DNA from: Lineus longissimus
Taxonomy: Eukaryota > Nemertea > Pilidiophora > Heteronemertea > Lineidae
Assembly (NCBI RefSeq): GCF_910592395.1
Contig: NC_088310.1
Coordinates: 27,357,491 to 27,421,490, forward strand
Direction of reading: 5' to 3'
Length of the DNA stretch: 64,000 nucleotides
The notes under the pieces are model-generated. The model had not been told where the DNA came from, made no database searches, and worked only from the letters and a program-made list of their open reading frames with translations. This document shows positions 48,559 to 60,550 of this stretch, one piece after another. How positions within the stretch are numbered: the stretch's first letter is position 1; each line of letters starts with the position of its first letter. The position numbers and the translations under genes were made by a program.

Positions 48559-49045
48559 CTTAAAGGCCAGAAGCCGGTATAAAAGGAGCTCCTAATGGCT
48601 GACATCCAGTCACGTGACCAATAACCGGGGCATTCAAACCTCCGACACTTTCTCCAACAATCTCACAGATATCTCTGGCACCAGTCCAAGGTGTTCCTTC
48701 AGACTTGTCTACCAAACTCATGAATATCTAATCTGCATGTCTGTCAAAATACAGCCCTCCCTTTGGTATAGTTGATGAGATATTAAAACATTTTTATCTG
48801 TAATGACCGTTAGTACATCAGGTTGATGGACAGATGAGGGAGGAGTCTGCCATATTTGGCTAGTCAACTGACAGATGAGTCAGTCACATGATCTCTACAC
48901 TGAGGTTATTTCAGTGAGTAATAGGTGTAATGTATTCATAGCACAGAGAACTAGGACAAGTGGGACTGGCCTGCTGTGCTACGTCACACCTTGAGATAAT
49001 TGCCATACCCGGGTAAATCTGAGCGTGGGGCTTCTGGCCTTTAAG
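48559..49045. mobile_element. 487-bp element with 17-bp perfect terminal inverted repeats
   Basis: The left end cttaaaggccagaagcc (48559-48575) and the right end ggcttctggcctttaag (49029-49045) are exact reverse complements. The interior has no long frame. A TATA-like tataaaa (48578-48584) lies directly inside the left end, and ggtcacgtgac-like palindromic bases follow. The structure fits a non-autonomous DNA transposon. No target-site duplication was evident. Confidence 0.65.
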
Positions 49046-52000
49046 ATAGAAAGTCTTGAATCCTCACAAGTGAGGCATTTGCCATGATGAGCCCTCAGGC
49101 ATCCCAAGTTCATTTCAGCCAAGACAATTCCATACATTTTGTACAGGAATGTAGAGCTTTCAATGTCTTTCTTGTTCAGGCAAAGTTAGCTTGGTGTCAA
49201 TCCAGAAAGGTTTAGTTACCATCAATATGCAGTGGGAGTATCAAATGTCTAGTTCTCTAGTCCAATGGGGCTGGTCTGAATATCAATACTGACATGGTTA
49301 GATATTCAAACCCCAGAAGAATTGGCTGTCGCTGGTGGCTATATACCACAGACATTTGAACATGCTGAGATTTTCTTACATCTGCGAAAATATTTAATTT
49401 TCTTGTCTGACTTCCCAGTCTGGATATCAAAACTGGTGTGGTAAGATTATAAAAACCTAGTGGAATCATATTCTGGCCCGTGTATAGACAAGTAGATTAT
49501 TCTCTTGTCGTAATGGAAATGATAAGTTGCAGATTTCTCACCTCCTCATCTGAAGCTGAAATATTTCATTCTCTTGCCTAACACCTCCGAGATGTGGTGA
49601 GATTCTCAAACCCCAGTGGAATCACTTCTGGTGTGCGGCCAGATACTGCATGGAAAAGATTATCTCCAGTTGGCCACTCTACTTCAAGGAAGATTTCTTG
49701 TTGATACATTCTCAAATCCCAATAGACTCATTCATCATCAAAGCAACCTTAAACATTATTTCATTGTTAAGTATGACACAACACGCAATTCCGAGCAGCC
49801 TCATGCCAACAATCAATGTTGAATGTCACACTGACTTCAAGCTTGTAGCTTTATCAATCAGAGCAGAAACCGTCATCAGTTGACAGTATGGTCTCATTCC
49901 CTTTTGAAGAGGTACGTTTCTCATAAGTTCATAAATGCAAACACCCATGAGTTTATTAGCTCAGCTATAGTCGACACTGTTTACTTTCTAGCAACGCAAG
50001 TCTAATAAAACCATCCCAAACAGACCAAAACCTTATAGCAGTCTTTTCTCCAGCATGAATGTAAATAGGGGAACTTCAAAGCGACTTCTTATGTTGTCAA
50101 CTCACTCGGTCTGAATATCAATGTCAATCATCAGTCCAATTGTAAAATTCCCATGAACCCACGTTTTGCTTGCAGCCAGCTTCGTCTCAAATCTAGTGTA
50201 TAAGATGTTCACAATCCGAGCAATAGGTTAATCCTATTTTGTCGCTGTGCCATTTGCTTTAGAGTGTCCACAAGCACTGCTTTTAGCCTGTCAAGAGTAA
50301 TTTTGCAAATCTTGAGATAATTTTCTTCATTATCACAAAACAGTGCCATGGTTGCAACAAGTCAAATGTTGCACTGGCCTTGCAAATGCATTGCATAAAA
50401 TCAGCCTCACTGTTCTGCCAACGGAGGTTGAAAGGAAAGAGAGCTAATGGACATGATATTCGTGCCAGCAAAGCTATTTCCCAAGGGTGCAATTCAGTAG
50501 CGGCCTGTGCTAGCTAGGGTAGAATTCAGCAAACTGTGTATAGCTGGAGGATCTGACTAATACCATGTTACTTATACTTATATCATAACTCATAACAGAC
50601 CATATTTCACGGCAACATCCTCAGGACCCTAACGATATACAGTCAAACTGTCACTGTGTTCAAAAATGTGTTACCCATAGCCATGAATAGACTATTAGTG
50701 GAATGTCACAAGAGGCAAGCTATCGGGAACACAGGAATCTTGATGAGCTGGCCGCGAATGTGTGTCTAGCACTTCCCTGTAGGAGTCAATCTTCTTAATA
50801 GATGATGTACCCTACAGGATGCTGACTCAGCAGAATTCGGGGCTTTTCTGACACTAACAAGCAATGCCAGTATAGTTCTTGGTGCTTTCATTCTGAGATG
50901 CTACTTTATTCCCAGCCCCTCTGCTTGAATTCTTGTCAGCAGAAACAATGCCAGTCTCTGATGCTTTATCCTGAGGATTGCATAGTCATTTTTGGGACTT
51001 TGCTTCAAGCCTTCAATGATTCAGTGCAATTGTCTTTGAAGCAAAGGAAAAAATGTACATATTCCACGTAAACATGATAAGCAAGAAACAAAGCTGATAT
51101 TTGTTGGCTTTATGCTTCTATTTGTCCAGCCCTTCTTCAGCAAGGTTTCTCTTCAAGCAACAATGTCATTATTCTAGGTTCTGGGTCCTTTGTTCAGACT
51201 CTCAGTCATTCATAGCCCTTCAAGGTGTTGCCGTCAAAAGCAACAGGCACTACAATGCCAATACTACTTCCTGAAGACTCCCAGTCATTCCCAGGCCTTC
51301 GGCTTTTCATGACTCAATGCAATTGCAGAATCTTTGAAGCAGAGGATTACGTGATATAAACCTGTTACACTAGATAGTTGATTTATTGAAGAACATGATA
51401 CAATATGTCAGTCATCCGGGTGTCAGATTACGTTATCACTTTTCTTACTTCAAGGACTGTTGATACGTTTTCTCCCTGAAGCTGGCTCAGTTAGGATGCA
51501 TAAGAAGACTTCATATGCTTCTTGAACGAAATAGATTGACATCAAAGCATCATTATTTTGTGGTGAGGTTACACTTTAGTACGGTTGAAGACGACATAAG
51601 AGCAATCTCCAAAGACATATTTGACTGAAATACAGACAAATGACCTCTGACACTATAACCAATCCACAGATAGACTAATACCACTGTGTTGGAGATTGAA
51701 CCAGAATCAATGATAGATAACTCTTAGCCACAGATTATGGGTGATGCTGTTGGCTTTAGATCCCAAATAGGCAATGTGGTCAATCTACTTTGAAATGGAA
51801 ATGGAGTAATCCGCTAAAGTTGATGGTGTGAATATGACTGTGTCAACCTTAACAGTCAATTCCCCTGCTAATTTAAAGAACATATCGATTATTAATGTAG
51901 TTTCTGGTCTTCCATAACATCAGCAAACTGACTCAGAAACTCAGAATACTGAAGCTGTAAGACGGTGATGATGATCGACTGATGGCCATCTAAAGAGCCA

Positions 52001-55000
52001 TCATCATAGCAAGAATCAATGCAAGACATCTGATGAGTATCATGCTTCAGATAATGAGCAATGTATTCACTCAATCAATCCCTATTTATAACAAAGTGGT
52101 TCTTCAATAGTGTACTTGGGGTGAAGACCGTAAACCAAGCCAAAACAGCAAAAGGTGGTTTGTGGGCGGGTAAAACTTTTTGAGACTGAAAGGATATATT
52201 CTGCCAAAACTGCTCTTCCCATTCAATTATCCAAAGCACATCAATCTCACCTTAAATTGCGATCATTCTATGTAAGAAAGATCTGATTCCTGAGTCTCAT
52301 TCCTTGTGTCCTTGTGATGAAATTGTCTGGTAATTCTTCTCGAGCATTGCATGATACATGATAAAACATTCTCAAATTCAACATTTTTATTAGCTTCACT
52401 TAACATTAGGAGCCCACTTATTATCAGCAACTATCACTATCATATTCATCTCACACAATAATCGCCTTCACACAGATCAAGGCAGGCAGATTACTCTCAG
52501 ATCAATATGCATATGATGAAGCATCTTCAATGAGAGGAACAAGTGGCCACTTGTGGTGTAGCCTGATACGGGCATCATGGAGCAGGACAGAAAGAGCATT
52601 GCCTCATCAATTACATGTGATATCCTCATCAATAACGTGTGATATTCATGATCAAAATGGGCTCTTATAAAAGTGTTGCACTAAAGACAACAAACACCCT
52701 GATGTTTGACAACTGAGAACGAGTCTTTGTCAACTAAAAAACAAGTTTTTTTCCTTTTATTTTCTTTCAGGAAAACAAGATTGCTAACAGACAAGTTTGT
52801 AGTAAGACAACTCTTGTACCACACAACCAAGCTCCTAGCCTAACAGCCAACATCACTTCATGGGCTCTTTCATCACTTAAGGTAAAGAGCTTTATGAAAC
52901 AAGGCATGCTTGTGTTCAATTCTCCAAGGACAACCATTACCAGGGTCTTTATTCTTGCAATATTCTTTTGGATTTAACGTTCTAATCGCGTCTTTGAGAT
53001 TACCAAACATATCACAGACTAAACCCCCAAGGTCCCAAGAACTTCCTGTGCAGCGCCATAGTTTTCTTTTCCATCCAAACGAATGGCTCTGGTGCCAGAT
53101 ATTTCTAATGAATATCGCACCTCTCTTGAGATTTGAGCACAAAACAGCAAAGATTTATGCCAGATTGCCCAAGAGATTCATGAAACCCGCGAGGCAAAAA
53201 ATGCTTGCTTTGCAGCCTGCGAGGACACATCTCCACTTGATACAAGGAATTGAGAACACTTCACTCTCAAAAGGGCAGCCAGTACTGACTTTTTACTGCT
53301 TGGTGAAGCATGGTTTCGAACCTGCCACTACTAAGAATTGGAAAAATAGTGTGATTTTACTATTTCCTGAAACAAATCCCCAACTTGTATCAGGTTTCCC
53401 ATAAATCAACAGAACTGAGCCTCTGTCCAATCAGTTCTCACTGATTCGAGGAAATTGTCCATGGCTTTCTCTTCCGGAGATCCATCTCGGTGATGAAGTA
53501 TGATACCTCAGAGTGAGAATAAGAAGGCAGGAGTTAGGGTAACATTCATGCCGACTAACTTGACTGAAAGGTCAGGGGTAAAACAGTGTCCCAGTATCTG
53601 AGTCAGGCGAAGCGACAGGCAACAGCAGAGAGAAACAACACAGAAACATCAAGGTGCTGTAAGCCTGTTCATTGATGCAGGTAAAGACTGAGCTCTGCTC
53701 TTGCAAATTTGCAACAACCATTTGACAGGCTCAAGACCAGGCCAAATAAGGCTGAAATACCCCAAATGAAAGTCCTAACAGCAACCAGCTAAACATAACA
53801 TCATTGATAACTCCAGGCTGAGAAACAAACCTTTTCAAAGTGACTGTTGCAACATGTTACTCATCATAATGACAAGAACATCTTGCTGAAAAGGATGACT
53901 GCTAGGTTTAACACTAATGACAAATAAATGCAGCTGAGCAATGCTCAACATCCCTTTAGGGCTGTCAGAAATGTTTCCTTCATATGGCAAGTCACTTTAT
54001 TGGTTAACAGGCTACTGCATGTTGTCATAATACTTATTCAAACACTGTGTGGTGATTTCCTGGTAATAAAGAAGATATGCCCATGACAAAAGAGTGGCAT
54101 ACAACTTTACATCACTGGTTCAGCAAGATGCAGCCCAGCAGCTGACATCCATCTCTTGGTGCATCATCTTTGATGTTCACCACTGTCAATGATAGGTCTT
54201 TAAGCAACAATGGATGTCAATCAGCTTATAGTCTCCAGGGCACCTCAATCTCTTGTGTCATATTTTCATTTTTCAATGCAATTTGCAATTCTGGATGGTG
54301 ATTGTAGAGGAAAACTATCTAATTTCATTCTTCAGAAAGACAAGCGATGACATTTAAAAGGATGGATTACTAGAATCATGAGAGCACTAACAATGTCAAT
54401 GACAGATAACTATCCATGCTAATGTCTGGATATGTAGGCTAATCCTTTAGTAAATAATCACATTTCCGCCATCAGATTTACAAGGCAGCATGAATAACAC
54501 ATGCAGTATCACATGCATTTATCAAGATTTTGAGCCTTGTTTCAGCAGTGATTCTTCTTTTCTTTTACTTCAGCATCAGCAAGGAGTTTGATACTTTTAA
54601 AAAACACTGTACAACAACAACAGACTATATTGTTTTGTTTGACAATCATTCTACAGTCCAGGAGCAACTGCTAGCCAATCGATACAAACCCAGTCAGTCT
54701 GGATTCAGGAGTCCAATATCCACACACAAATCATGTTCCACTGCCTCTGACAGCTCAAATATGTGACGCTTTTTCACCGGATCAATGGGAACAAGCTGGC
54801 AGCACCAGGCCAGAAAAACATAAAGTATGAACAAGCTCTATCATAAATAGATGAGGAAAGCAGTCATTCGAAACACCATGCACTTAAAAGTGATGAACTA
54901 AAAGACCAACAGTGCAGAGAGCATGTACATTTATTGAACCATCACACCTGCAAAATGGCCAAAAGTAATCTCACCCTCACTTGAGAGAAGTAGCTCTTCA

Positions 55001-55219
55001 GAGGACTTTATTGACTGCCATTTCCAATGCTTGCTCTGTCACTTTTCAAAGCACTGGTTACAAATGTCATCATCAATGTTCAAAGGCAATACAGATGTAC
55101 ATAAATCATGAACAGATGAATTTCCCAATAGTTTTCCACAGATGTGTTCTCTCATTCTCTTCGATTTTGTGCGTATGGTTCAACACCCCAGTCGAAGGAC
55201 GAAAAAATCGAAAGTAAAG

Positions 55220-55320
55220 ATCACAAGCAATAGGTCTGTGTTTGGACTCGAACCTGCTCTGTTGGAATTACGAGCCACCTTAACCAGAACACCATCGTGC
55301 TCCTCACTTGCTTGTTCCTG
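55220..55320 (-). mobile_element. tRNA-derived SINE
   Basis: On the minus strand a tRNA-like stretch reads ggtgttctggttaaggtggc (A-box region) and, about 25 bases on, aggttcgagtcc, a perfect B box (GGTTCGANTCC). The part between does not fold into an obvious complete tRNA, and the 3' side continues as unrelated sequence, so a SINE head is more likely than a tRNA gene. Confidence 0.6.
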
Positions 55321-55830
55321 ATGTCAAATCTGACATTGCCTGGACCCTTCAGTTCATGGTTAGGACCACCTACAAGCGACAGGAACATACCGATTGCTTC
55401 AAGCACGCTCCTACATGAACCAGAAATCAAACTAATGAGCCGTAAGAAGATTTATGTGTCTACAAACACTGGTGATTGATTCATCTAATAAAGAATACCT
55501 GGAGGCAAGAGTCACTGTTAATCTTGTTACCGACGAGCTGATCACAGATGACAGACAAGACCTCTCCGGTGACATTAGTAGGAAGACCTATCACAACGCA
55601 GCTACATCAAAGCTCTTTGTACCAACTGCACTGATAAACTGCTGACATGAGCATTATAAGTCATCTTGCATCATTGAGATAACATCTGAGCTCCTGATAC
55701 AAGATCTGGAAAGGTTCTATTTGCGACAAGTACTCTATAGAAGATTTCACATTTCAGCAGGGACTTTGTGCCTCTTACTGTTGTACAATCCAGTCACTTC
55801 AATTAGTGGTCCAGTTCCGCTATGGGTACC

Positions 55831-56765
55831 TGGGCAAGGTTTCTAACTGACAAACTCTGGTGAATTAGGCAAAGTTTCTAACTGACCAACCGTGCTGATC
55901 TTGGACAAGGTTTCTTAAACTAACCAACCCTGCTGATCTTGGACAAGGTTTCTAACTGACCAACTCTGGTGAACTGGGCAAAATTTCTAATTGACCAATC
56001 CTGCTGATCTTGGACAAGGTTTCTAACTGACCAACCCTGCTGATCTTGGACAAGGTTTCTAACTGACCAACTCTGCTGATCTTGGACAAGGTTTCTAACT
56101 GACCAACCCTGCTGATCTTGGACAAGGTTTCTAACTGACCAACTCTGCTGATCTTGGACAAGGTTTCTAACTGACCAACCGTGCTGATCTTGGACAAGGT
56201 TTCTAACTGACCAACCCTGCTGATCTTGGACAAGGTTTTTAACTGACCAACCCTGCTGATCTTGGACAAGGTTTCTAACTGACCAACCCTGCTGATCTTG
56301 GACAAGGTTTCTAACTGACCAACCCTGCTGATCTTGGACAAGGTTTCTAACTGACCAACTCTGCTGATCTTGGACAAGGTTTCTAACTGACCAACCCTGC
56401 TGATCTTGGACAAGGTTTCTAACTGACAAACTCTGGTGAATTAGGCAAGGTTTCTAACTGACCAACCGTGCTGATCTTGGACAAGGTTTCTAACTAACCA
56501 ACCCTGCTGATCTTGGACAAGGTTTCTAACTGACAAACTCTGGTGAATTAGGCAAACTTTCTAACTGACAAACCCTGCTGATCTTGGACAAGGTTTCTAA
56601 CTAACCAACCCTGCTGATCTTGGACAAGGTTTCTAACTGACCAACTCTGGTGAACTGGGCAAAATTTCTAATTGACCAATCCTGCTGATCTTGGACAAGG
56701 TTTCTAACTGACCAACTCTGGTGAGCTTGGCAAAATTTCTAATTGACCAATCCTGCTTAACTGGG
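55831..56765. repeat. 36-bp minisatellite, about 26 copies
   Basis: The main unit is ttctaactgaccaaccctgc then tgatcttggacaaggt, 36 bp. A second type, with ctggtgaattaggcaa or ctggtgaactgggcaa in place of ctgctgatcttggacaa, is 35 bp and is interspersed at both ends of the array. The centre is nearly homogeneous and the edges degenerate, as expected from unequal exchange. Because 36 is divisible by three, two minus-strand frames stay open for over 150 codons, but these are by-products of the repeat. Confidence 0.97.
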
Positions 56766-58644
56766 CGGAATTGACCAACAATTGAATTGGGAAGGGTTGT
56801 CATTCCAACATCCGAGATGAAACAAGAAGGGTTCTGACTGAGGATCCGTTCTAAATTGGGCAGGTTTGTGCCTCAAGAGCTAAGAGCCGTCGTCTGTTTG
56901 GAATGCGCAGATGAGAAAGAGAGAGATGAAGAGCATCTTCAATTATGATAATTTCATCCACTATTTTACTGACAGAGTTATCTCATTTCCTCTGCGTCTA
57001 AAATCCAGCCTGCCGAAATCATTGGGCCATCAATTCACCCCATCTATATTCCATGAGCCTCAAACTCCCCGCAGTTTCCACAACAAATGATGCATTCGTA
57101 CCCAAGGGATCTTTCCTGATATTGTTATGAACTTCGCATGCCAGAGTTCAGATAACCCAAGTGGTAACACGTACCATCGGGTAATGAACAATTTATGATA
57201 TTTTTTCTAACTGAGTTAATCAGGGGTTGTGCAAGTAGATCTCCTGGCTTTCGTGTTTTCATGGTTTTCTGTTAAACTCTGTGTCAACTGCTGCGTTATA
57301 TGGATTAACCGCCTAGCATGACAAGTGCATTGTGTTGCTATATATCTATTGGGAAGTTTATGCCTTTGGTGTCTAATCTACATAAGAGCTTACAATTAAA
57401 AAATAAACTTGAGGGGATTAAAAAGTCTGATTGATAAGGTGTTCTGGACTTAGAGCTTTTCATGTGCCCACACAGTCATATCACAGCATAGATAAAGGTT
57501 ATCAGTCTATCAAATGTGAAATGCATTGGAGTGATCTGACTTAACTTCTTATACAGTTCGAATTCACTGAGACAAATCGTCAATATCAAGTTGATTGTTA
57601 ATAATTGCCATTTTAAACCAATGCTTTAGCACCTGAAGAAAACCTTTTATGTTAGTAAAGGTGAATGTCAAACAGAGCCTAAAATCACCCGTTTCTACAG
57701 GGATGACTTATTGGACTGTTTTGCCGCTGTGATAGAGTTTTAGTCACCGTCATGAATGGGTTGATGTGGTAACAGTACTGCTCACCAACAGCGGCTAATG
57801 CGCTATTGTTTGTCTCAGTGAACACCATGGTTTATCTCCCCATTTACCCATGCAGTCTCGAGTCGTATAGGAAGGCCGATTGATGCCATCTAATTGAATT
57901 GCCAAACTTGCTCCTGACCAGAATGAGAAATTCTACCATCTAGAGCTACCAATATAGCTTTTATGTGGACTGGTTTCTGATTACATCTTTCCAGACTGGG
58001 AAGGATGAGACTATTCTCCCCTTGCATTGACTTGGCATGTTGTTGCAGATTGAGTTACACACTCTTGGGCAATTGGTGCTTCAGGTGAAACATCAGAACA
58101 TTGTGGATCAGAAAATATAATGAAAGCAATGCTACAATACATGTAAGATCCCAAACTGTTCATTCACCATTCTTGCCAGCTGAGAAAATGTATGCTAGTC
58201 TTTGCTGGGAAGGTTATCTAGTGCTCTACCATAAGGTCTTCAAGGGTGATATTGATGGCTACACTTGAAACCAGCCTGCAGAACTGATATTATGGTACCA
58301 TCATGGTCCACAGGCAGACTTCCTTGCGGTGATTCGAGCTCTGAATAATATTTTCTCCCACATGATTGAGGGCTGAGTTAATGCCCATACTTTTATTGGA
58401 TATATGGAAATCATTTCCATCTGTATAAGATGACTTGTAATAGAAACAGCTATCTTTTGTTATAAATCACCTGAAGTAGCACATTCATTATAGTATATCT
58501 GATGAGAGCAGTTGTTGTACTTTGAAAGGAACAAGGTAGGCCAGCTCAGCTGTTGCTCATATGACAAAGCCTGACTGGAAACTCACTAGAAACTCATCAG
58601 GGAATAGACAGATAATGGTGATGGACACAATAGATAAGGAGCAT

Positions 58645-58740
58645 ATGAGGACTAGTGGCTTGGATTCTGGCCAGCATCCAAGAGGTCCCTGGTTCGAGCC
58701 AAACAGTAGATGTGAGGTTCTGGGTAGGAATCTTGCCTTA
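58645..58740 (+). mobile_element. tRNA-derived SINE
   Basis: actagtggcttggattctgg resembles an A box, and ccctggttcgagcc (58687-58700) contains a good B box. The text catccaagaggtccctggtt is typical of tRNA-headed SINEs. The tail (gaggttctgggtaggaatct) is SINE-like. Confidence 0.6.
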
Positions 58741-59803
58741 CTCCACCGAGGTGTATAATGGGAACTTGTCAGAAATGCTCAGGTTGCAGGGCTGAATGAG
58801 CCACTCATATGAACTTCACTGACAGGTTTCAGGATGGGCAGGGGCTTAAGTGTGAAGTCAGATGAAGACCTCTACCATTTGATATCAGACTATAAACCCG
58901 ATGCAACATTCACTGTTACAAGGAGTCAGTGAAAACTTGATGTGATGATGTAACTTCAGGCCAACTTCCAATCAAGTTGCCTGAAGAATCCAACCTTAGA
59001 TGATTCATATTACTCTCTGTCATCAAAGAGACCATCTAGCTACTTTCCCCACATGTTAACTGCCACAGCTCTCTCACAACACTTGTTAACGCATTCGACA
59101 CCATTTCATTAGGATCAATATACGTCAACTTGCTGACAGGGAGAGTTTGAGCTGATGGAAAGATCTTGAATGGAGAAATCAGGTTTTGTATGAAAATACT
59201 GGAGCTGTCTTCCACCATGTACGCTGGAAATCATTGCAATTACTGCCTTACGGATCTGGGCTTCTGGAACAGTGTCAGACTGAACATCGATAAGGTTGGA
59301 TACCATAGTCAATCAACATTTGACTCGAGATTAGTGGTGTGATTGCAAGAGGATGGATTAACACACTGCAATTGATATTGACTTGAAATGTGTGGTACAA
59401 CTATGACCTGGGGAGGTAACAAAACAACAAGGAGCAATCCAACCAATGATATTGACAAAGCATCATCACAGTGCATCAACACGAGGAACAGCTAAGGTAC
59501 AAAAGAATGGATCAGTATGCCAGTATTCCTCACAGCGCCACACTCAGATCAAGCAAGTGAGTGAAATATTCATGAAGGTTTTAAAATTTGGCACTCAGAC
59601 AGCGAACTTCATTACTGACAAGAGACTGAGTGTCTGTTCAATTCATCTACCAACTTCAAAAGCTGAAGAAGTTATGATCAACGTTTTAACTTGAGGATGG
59701 GACTAATAAATGATATCACTGATATTTTAGCCACTGACAATTTCTAATTGGCCGATGTTTTAATTAACACCCTGTGGCATGAGTGAATGAAAGAACAATC
59801 AAA

Positions 59804-60087
59804 TGTAACACGACCACTCATGGGACGAGGTTGAATGGTCACATGACCGGGGTGGTCGCGTTAGTGAAGTTGAAAATCCAGGGACAAAATGCATGATTAA
59901 GTTTTCCCACCAAAATTGTTGAAATTTTTCATAAGTTCAAAATTCTGAAAAATTTTCAAGGTCCAAACATTTTTGGGACTGATGATATCGCTTCGTTTTG
60001 AGGAAACCATTCAGGACCGGCGATTCTTGGTCGTTATAGCAGGATGGTTGCGTTACCGGGGTGGTCGCTTACCGAGGTTCCACTGTA
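59804..60087. mobile_element. 'GGAACC' MITE-like repeat, copy 4
   Basis: It opens tgtaacacgaccactcatgg, holds the shared core (cataagttcaaaattctgaa, actgatgatatcgcttcgtt) and closes ggggtggtcgcttaccgagg then ttccactgta. The closing bases are the reverse complement of the tacagtggaacc start seen at 24655 and 35900. This gives the family terminal inverted repeats. Confidence 0.8.
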
Positions 60088-60514
60088 AACAATATTGACA
60101 AACCACTATCACAATACAGCCACATGAGGAAGTCCTAGGAAACCAAAGGATGGATTGTATGCCAGAATTACTCACGCTCGTAAGGTGACTGAAATATTCA
60201 TGAAGGTGTTACAATCCATGGTTTGACTTGAGGATATGACTACATGAATGATCTGCAGTGACGTTTTTGTGAACGACTTTTCATAATGGTTTTCCCAGAA
60301 TATCAGAAGGTGCAGTGCTCCTCAATGATTCAACTGATGATATTTCTGTGACCAAATTAAACATACTGTCAGTGTACTGAACTAAAACCTGATGTTAGAG
60401 AGACCAGGCCAGAGACAAAAAGATGTTGGGACATCGTAAGTGATTTGCAGATCCCAGGCTACTTTACATACAGTAACCACGAATTATACGCGCACAACTT
60501 GGTGTCATCGGCAC

Positions 60515-60550
60515 CATGATGATCATGATCATCATGATCATGATCATGAC
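60515..60550. repeat. ATGATC microsatellite
   Basis: A run of catgatgatcatgatcatca and further atgatc units, about 36 bp, self-complementary in part. Confidence 0.9.

Larger units (their letters stand above)
46641..55830. other. stretch upstream of the tentative exons
   Basis: 9.2 kb with no recognised exon. It contains a reverse-oriented MITE core at 48355, the 487-bp TIR element, loosely repeated segments at 49.26-49.63 and 50.85-51.3 kb, and a tRNA-derived SINE at 55.2 kb. The 164-codon open frame at 52910-53404 (plus) matches nothing I know. Confidence 0.5.

Noticed and set aside
52910-53404. 164-codon plus-strand open frame
   Set aside because: No recognised motif, no supporting context, and the length is within chance for a slightly GC-richer patch.
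55220-55320. Functional tRNA gene (perfect B box)
   Set aside because: A full cloverleaf could not be drawn; a SINE head explains the A and B boxes better.
55920-56429. 169-codon minus-strand frame of 12-residue repeats (VRNLVQDQQGWS)
   Set aside because: It is produced by the 36-bp minisatellite; an overlapping second frame is also open for 153 codons, and no splice or start context supports translation.
59036-59312. Two overlapping minus-strand frames with protein-like wording (VSNLIDVQSDTVPEAQIRK)
   Set aside because: The frames are offset and no acceptor-donor pair joins them or links them in phase to the myosin exons.
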